NCBI GenBank assembly: GCA_944386545.1
Contig: CALXBK010000001.1
Coordinates: 62,001 to 126,000 of the forward strand
Reading direction: 5' to 3'
Source of the DNA: an uncultured Ruminiclostridium sp.
GTDB taxonomy: Bacteria > Bacillota > Clostridia > Oscillospirales > Ruminococcaceae
Length of the DNA stretch: 64,000 bases
The translations under genes were made by a program, and so were the position numbers. Within the stretch, counting starts at the first letter, position 1. Each line of letters starts with the position of its first letter. This document shows, piece by piece, positions 60,308-64,000 of this stretch. The notes below the pieces were generated by a model. That model was not told where the DNA came from. It ran no database searches and was given only the letters and a program-made list of their open reading frames with translations.

Positions 60308-61375
60308 TTATTTCTTAGGTGCGTTTTTGGAGAGTGCGAGCGCATATTTCTTTACCGTATCCGCAAGCTGTAATCTCTTTGTGAATTTTTTCGGTATCTC
60401 ATAATAGCCGAGATATGCGCCCTTTAAAGCCCCCGCTATTGCCGCGCAGGCGTCGCTTATTCCGTCATGGTTTGCCGCAAGCTGAACTGCGCTGATATAA
60501 TCATAATGCACTGCGGCGCAGTATACGCCGATGGCAAGAGCAGAAACCGCATCCTCGCCCCTTCCGAGCGATGCAACATCTTCAAGCGGAGCGCTTTCTC
60601 CGTCGAGCAGGGAAAGTGCCTTTTCAAGCGCTTCACAGCAGTTTTCCGAGCCGCTGTATTCTCTTGCGAGCTTTATTGCGCCGATCGTCGCCTTTTCGAC
60701 GGTGTTTCCTCTGCATATATATGCGATAATTGCCGCAAGCGCGCCTGCCGCAAGATAGCCGTCGGGCGAGCCGTGCGTTATCGCCGCAAATTCACAGCCC
60801 ATTCGGAAGGCGGTCTGCGGATCGTTTGAAAAATACAGCCCCGCAGGTATTACCCTCGGTACGCAGTCAAACAGCTTGTTTTCGTTTATGGGGTGCAGTA
60901 TCGTGCCGCAGCTATCAAAGGATTTTATCTCTGACAGCGTTTGCAGAAGCTGTTTTGTGGGAGAACGCTTTTTGTTAAGCTCGGGGTTGTCGAGCAGCTC
61001 GCAGGGGTATTCTGTTCCCTCGCCGTTTATAAAGCCGTCAAACTGTTCTGAAGCAACTCCGCCCGTCTGGGTGAACAACCACTGCTGATAGGCATAGAAA
61101 ACATATCTTGAAAACTCCGACATCTCGTAAAGTGCGCCGTCATTGTCTGCCCACAGCAAGCCGTGTGCCGTGAACAGCATAAGCTGTGTTTCGTCCGAAA
61201 TAAAAGCGTACTTTTGTCCCTTTTCGAGCGCAGGCTTTAAAATGCCCTTTTTGCCGTAGGATTTTTTTATCTGCTCTGTTTTAAGAGTTTTTACGGGTGC
61301 GCCCAGAGCGTCGCCCGCCGCCGCACCGATAAGACAGCCCGCAAAGCGTTCCTTTCTGTATAGCTTGTTAGCCAT
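60308..61375 (-). CDS. ADP-ribosylglycohydrolase homologue with altered metal site
   Basis: This 355-residue helical protein has the ARH/DraG N-terminal motif GCLIGAAAGDALGAP and a C-terminal NHDGISDACAAIAGALKGAYLG. In canonical enzymes the N-terminal site reads (S/T)DDTQ; here it is SDETQ (60-64). The C-terminal GGDxDT-type metal site is changed to DGISDA (304-309), losing the first Asp. Such changes suggest weak or altered catalysis or a binding role. Active enzymes remove ADP-ribose from proteins or other substrates. Confidence 0.82.
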   Translation of the reverse strand: MANKLYRKERFAGCLIGAAAGDALGAPVKTLKTEQIKKSYGKKGILKPALEKGQKYAFISDETQLMLFTAHGLLWADNDGALYEMSEFSRYVFYAYQQWLFTQTGGVASEQFDGFINGEGTEYPCELLDNPELNKKRSPTKQLLQTLSEIKSFDSCGTILHPINENKLFDCVPRVIPAGLYFSNDPQTAFRMGCEFAAITHGSPDGYLAAGALAAIIAYICRGNTVEKATIGAIKLAREYSGSENCCEALEKALSLLDGESAPLEDVASLGRGEDAVSALAIGVYCAAVHYDYISAVQLAANHDGISDACAAIAGALKGAYLGYYEIPKKFTKRLQLADTVKKYALALSKNAPKK

Positions 61376-61393
61376 AGTCCCTCCGTCTTGTTC

Positions 61394-62509
61394 TTATTGT
61401 ATATGATTGTTTTTATAATCGTATATCATCAAATCCACAAACCGCCCGTAAGAGCGTGCGCCGTCGCTTTGTCCCTGACTTTTGAGATAGCTGTCGTTTA
61501 CTGTAGCGGCAACCTGTGCAACGGGCGTTTCGTAATTTTTCCAGTATTCGCTGTTTGCTCTCAGCTCTGCAACGACCTTTTCGTTTGCATAGGATAAAAG
61601 CTCACTGTATACCTCTGTCCCTGCCGCCGAGTACAGGGCGTCGGAGGCGTACATAAAGGCATATACATATCCGCAGTAGTTGAGAATATCGCTGTCTGCG
61701 CCTATACACGCAAGGTATGCGATGAAGCTTGCCTCGTCCTCTCTCATAAAGCCCTTGAGGTGCGACAGCTCGTGACACAGCGTGACAGGTTTTGTAAAGT
61801 CGGGAGCGTTGCAGTTGTAGTTTGCCTCTATCGTTATCGGCGAATACACGCCGAGTATTCTTGCGTGGGACATGATTTCGGAGCTTATCACCGCCTTAGG
61901 GGAGGGATAAAAGCCCGAAAGACTGCCGTATTTGCCGCCGAGCTTGCTCATGGCGTCCTTACAGCTATTGTGTATATCAACGCCGTCAAGGGATATTGTA
62001 AGCTGTTCGGTGACCTCGATTTTTTCGGCGCAGGCGTTGGCGTTTTTCAGCAGATAAACGCATAAATCCGCAAGCTCCTGCGCTGTGTATTTTTCTACAC
62101 TCAGTCCGCTGTCAACCGAAAACGGCGTCCTCTGATAATTTATTCCGCAAAAAAGCGTAAAGGCGAGGTACACGCTTGACGCTGAGCAAAGCAGTATCGC
62201 AGCCGCTCTCATAAGCAGGCGCGACCGCTTTATTTTAGGCTTTATAAGGCGGAATACAAGATATATTATTCCCGCCGCCGCAAAGAGTATGACGGCGTAT
62301 ATCAGAATTTCAAACAGCGAAAAGGGGAGCAGTCCCGAAAGACCGCCCACAACAAACACAAAAACGGGATAGATATTCTCGCTGTACCATTCGGCAAAGC
62401 CGGTGCTGCTTTTGGAGATTAAAGTGAGCGACACGGCTGCAAGCAGGGCAAAAAAGACATAGTATGCCCATATCGGTATCTTTGACAGAAATTGCGCCGC
62501 TTTTTTCAC
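61394..62509 (-). CDS. DUF3810 putative membrane metalloprotease
   Basis: This 371-residue protein has three N-terminal membrane segments (about 13-33, 46-88 and 101-123) and a large external domain with HELSH (246-250) followed by a Glu about ten residues later (MREDEASFIAYL). This is the metal-binding pattern of zinc proteases. DUF3810 proteins are uncharacterised. It lies 18 bases before the ADP-ribosylglycohydrolase gene on the same strand. Confidence 0.85.
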   Translation of the reverse strand: MKKAAQFLSKIPIWAYYVFFALLAAVSLTLISKSSTGFAEWYSENIYPVFVFVVGGLSGLLPFSLFEILIYAVILFAAAGIIYLVFRLIKPKIKRSRLLMRAAAILLCSASSVYLAFTLFCGINYQRTPFSVDSGLSVEKYTAQELADLCVYLLKNANACAEKIEVTEQLTISLDGVDIHNSCKDAMSKLGGKYGSLSGFYPSPKAVISSEIMSHARILGVYSPITIEANYNCNAPDFTKPVTLCHELSHLKGFMREDEASFIAYLACIGADSDILNYCGYVYAFMYASDALYSAAGTEVYSELLSYANEKVVAELRANSEYWKNYETPVAQVAATVNDSYLKSQGQSDGARSYGRFVDLMIYDYKNNHIQ

Positions 62510-62529
62510 AGTTATCGCTCCTTTAATGC

Positions 62530-63546
62530 TTATTCATCGCCGTTTTCTCCTGTCTGTTTTCTTTTTGCTCTGTACACACGGGCACATTTTCTTATATGGT
62601 TTTTCATGCCCTCTATAAGCTCAGGCGGATATACAATCTCCGCCTTGTCTGCAAATTGCAGCATCCACGCATAAAAGGTGGGGCTGATATTGACCTCTCT
62701 TGAAATGAAAAAGTGGTTTTCATCGGATCTGTGCATAGTAACGTTAGAACCGAATTTATCCATAACCACAGAGGTGAGCGAATTGTCGAACACTATCTTT
62801 GCCCGCACCGTTTCGCCCGAAAACATACCGAATACCTTTCGGCTGTAATCGGCTATGCAAAAATCCTCGCTCTCGATTATCGGTATATCCGTAATCTGTA
62901 TTTGTTCCATTCTGTCAACGCGGAAATTGCTTATTGAGCCGTACTTTTCATAGTAGCCTATGCAGTAGTAGTTTTCGTCCTCCCATGCAAGCGAGTAAGG
63001 GGACATCTCGTAATATTCGTCCGACTTATATTGCTTTTTCTTGTCTACTCCGTAATTGAAGTATTTAAAGCGTATGCGCCGCTTTTCGTTTATTGCGTCG
63101 TGTATTGTCTGGACATTGTAATATATCTTCTGGTTTTCGGTTTTTACCCTGTTTGCGACAACAACGCTTCTTATAAGCTCGCCCTGCTGATATTCGCTTG
63201 TCAGAGTGCCGAGCTTTTTAATAAGCTCAGAGGATTTTTTCTCGCTGATGAATTTCGAGCAGGCGACAGCGTCTGCAAGAAGCTGAAGCTCCGCCGGCTC
63301 AAAATCCCTCTGTCCGACATAATATTTTGTTACAGGTCCTACTCTTACGCTGATAACATCAAGACCGTAGGTGTCGCGCAGAAGCTCAATATCGGCATAG
63401 AAGGACTTTCTCTCTACCGATACGCCGAGCTGTTCAAGGCGGCTCATTATTTCCTTTGCGGAAAGCGGATGCCCCTCGTCCGACTGACGTCGAAGTATAT
63501 CCGCAAGCAGTAAGAGCTTGAGCTTTTGTCCGTTTGTTCTCGGCAT
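62530..63546 (-). CDS. WYL-domain transcriptional regulator
   Basis: This 338-residue protein has an N-terminal winged helix-turn-helix (about 1-65, HPLSAKEIMSRLEQLGVSVE) and a WYL domain (about 145-235, RIRFKYFNYGVDKKKQYKSDEYYEMSPYSLAWEDENYY). A Cys/Arg-rich tail follows. WYL regulators bind nucleic acid or nucleotide ligands and control many stress, DNA-damage and defence genes. It lies 21 bases after the GH36 gene, so regulation of that gene or of the operon is possible. Confidence 0.92.
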   Translation of the reverse strand: MPRTNGQKLKLLLLADILRRQSDEGHPLSAKEIMSRLEQLGVSVERKSFYADIELLRDTYGLDVISVRVGPVTKYYVGQRDFEPAELQLLADAVACSKFISEKKSSELIKKLGTLTSEYQQGELIRSVVVANRVKTENQKIYYNVQTIHDAINEKRRIRFKYFNYGVDKKKQYKSDEYYEMSPYSLAWEDENYYCIGYYEKYGSISNFRVDRMEQIQITDIPIIESEDFCIADYSRKVFGMFSGETVRAKIVFDNSLTSVVMDKFGSNVTMHRSDENHFFISREVNISPTFYAWMLQFADKAEIVYPPELIEGMKNHIRKCARVYRAKRKQTGENGDE

Positions 63547-63567
63547 GTTATCATCTCCCTGTCGGTT

Positions 63568-64000
63568 TTATTTAACCTTTGTAAAATAAGCGATATAGGA
63601 ACGGAAGTCGCCCCACAGCGAGGGAATATCAAATCCGCTGTTCATAAGCAGCTCTGCGCTGTATGTTCTGCCCGTCTGCTCACAGCAGTAGCGACAGCCC
63701 TCCTCAAGACCTTTGAGTCTTACTCTGTGCAGGAAAACGCTGGGCTCCTTAAGCACCTGAACATATTCGAGGAGCGCCTCGCTCTTGTCCTTTGAAACAA
63801 ATTCCCACGCGTCAAAACGGTCGGTTTCAAAGGGGTTGCCTATGCGGTAGTAATCTCCCGTTCTGATAAGGGGATTGTACTTGTTAAATTCTTCAATCTG
63901 CGCCCTGATTGCGTTCTTGTCGTCGTCGGATATGCGCGTTACGTCCAGCTCATAGCCGAATGTACCCGACATAGCCACATGGCCTCTTGTTTCAAAGGGG
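63568..64000 (-). CDS. Alpha-galactosidase (GH36), 3' end only
   Basis: About 144 C-terminal residues are visible, and the frame is open to the window edge, so the true start lies outside. The segment ETRGHVAMSGTFGYELD is characteristic of GH36 alpha-galactosidases, and the rest is the C-terminal beta domain. These enzymes release galactose from raffinose-type sugars and galactomannan. A GTG at 63978 is internal, not a start. The gene fits a plant-polysaccharide-degrading lifestyle along with the GH94 gene. Confidence 0.88.
   Translation of the reverse strand, partial: PFETRGHVAMSGTFGYELDVTRISDDDKNAIRAQIEEFNKYNPLIRTGDYYRIGNPFETDRFDAWEFVSKDKSEALLEYVQVLKEPSVFLHRVRLKGLEEGCRYCCEQTGRTYSAELLMNSGFDIPSLWGDFRSYIAYFTKVK

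Overview
The window looks like chromosome from a motile, low-to-mid GC Gram-positive anaerobe of the class Clostridia, most like the Oscillospiraceae/Ruminococcaceae (for example relatives of [Eubacterium] siraeum). This placement is an inference from three things. Ribosome binding sites are strong (GGAGG-like), vegetative promoters are TTGACA-17-TATAAT-like, and the gene families are typical: FabK-type fatty acid synthesis, a FliW-CsrA flagellar operon, a GH94 cellobiose phosphorylase, CsbB/YfhO-type wall glycosylation, an ECF S component and DegV. I noticed no rRNA, tRNA or CRISPR array.

Layout. 1-3440: tail of a DUF5696-like exported protein and two sugar ABC permeases. 3628-4458: Bax inhibitor-1/YccA-like membrane protein. 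4459-4827: gene-free stretch packed with palindromes. 4828-13107: late flagellar operon flgM-flgN-flgK-flgL-DUF6470-fliW-csrA-fliD-fliS and a FliT-like coiled-coil gene, behind a clear sigma-28 promoter. 13325-15635: phosphohexomutase, then rpmE with a long repeat-bearing leader. 15778-20666: response regulator, 109-bp tandem repeats, histidine kinase, MacB-like ABC exporter. 20869-22146: AT-rich pair (Cys-repeat lipoprotein and divergent HTH regulator) flanked by two identical hairpins. 22329-24720: SpoIIQ-like M23 protein and comM. 24770-40278, minus strand: gltX, a probable pantothenate ECF S component, coaX, a yjbQ-GT2-yfhO operon, a DUF4097 pair, degV, trmL, a transglutaminase, an amidohydrolase, aroK, aroE, a PAP2 phosphatase and fabD. 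40614-49018: fabH-fabK-fabG-fabF-accB-fabZ-accC-accD-accA and acpP, nearly the complete type II fatty acid synthesis set, with fabD divergent. 49097-52858: SLOG protein, then a minus-strand run of thioesterase, aldo/keto reductase, thiM and an AEC transporter. 53155-56879: cellobiose phosphorylase and rmuC. 57169-58873: an Lgt homologue between two DUF4190-like paralogues. 58920-64000, minus strand: MATE transporter, ADP-ribosylglycohydrolase homologue, DUF3810, WYL regulator and the 3' end of a GH36 alpha-galactosidase.

Most of the window is well-organised housekeeping DNA. The parts least explained by known families are the tandem repeats inside the two-component operon, a 26-bp palindromic repeat found four times in intergenic DNA, the hairpin-flanked lipoprotein/regulator island, the DUF4190-Lgt-DUF4190 cluster, an ADP-ribosylglycohydrolase homologue with altered metal-site residues, and a helical insertion in FliD. 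I did not find a gene cluster that I can confidently call a new defence or biosynthetic system.
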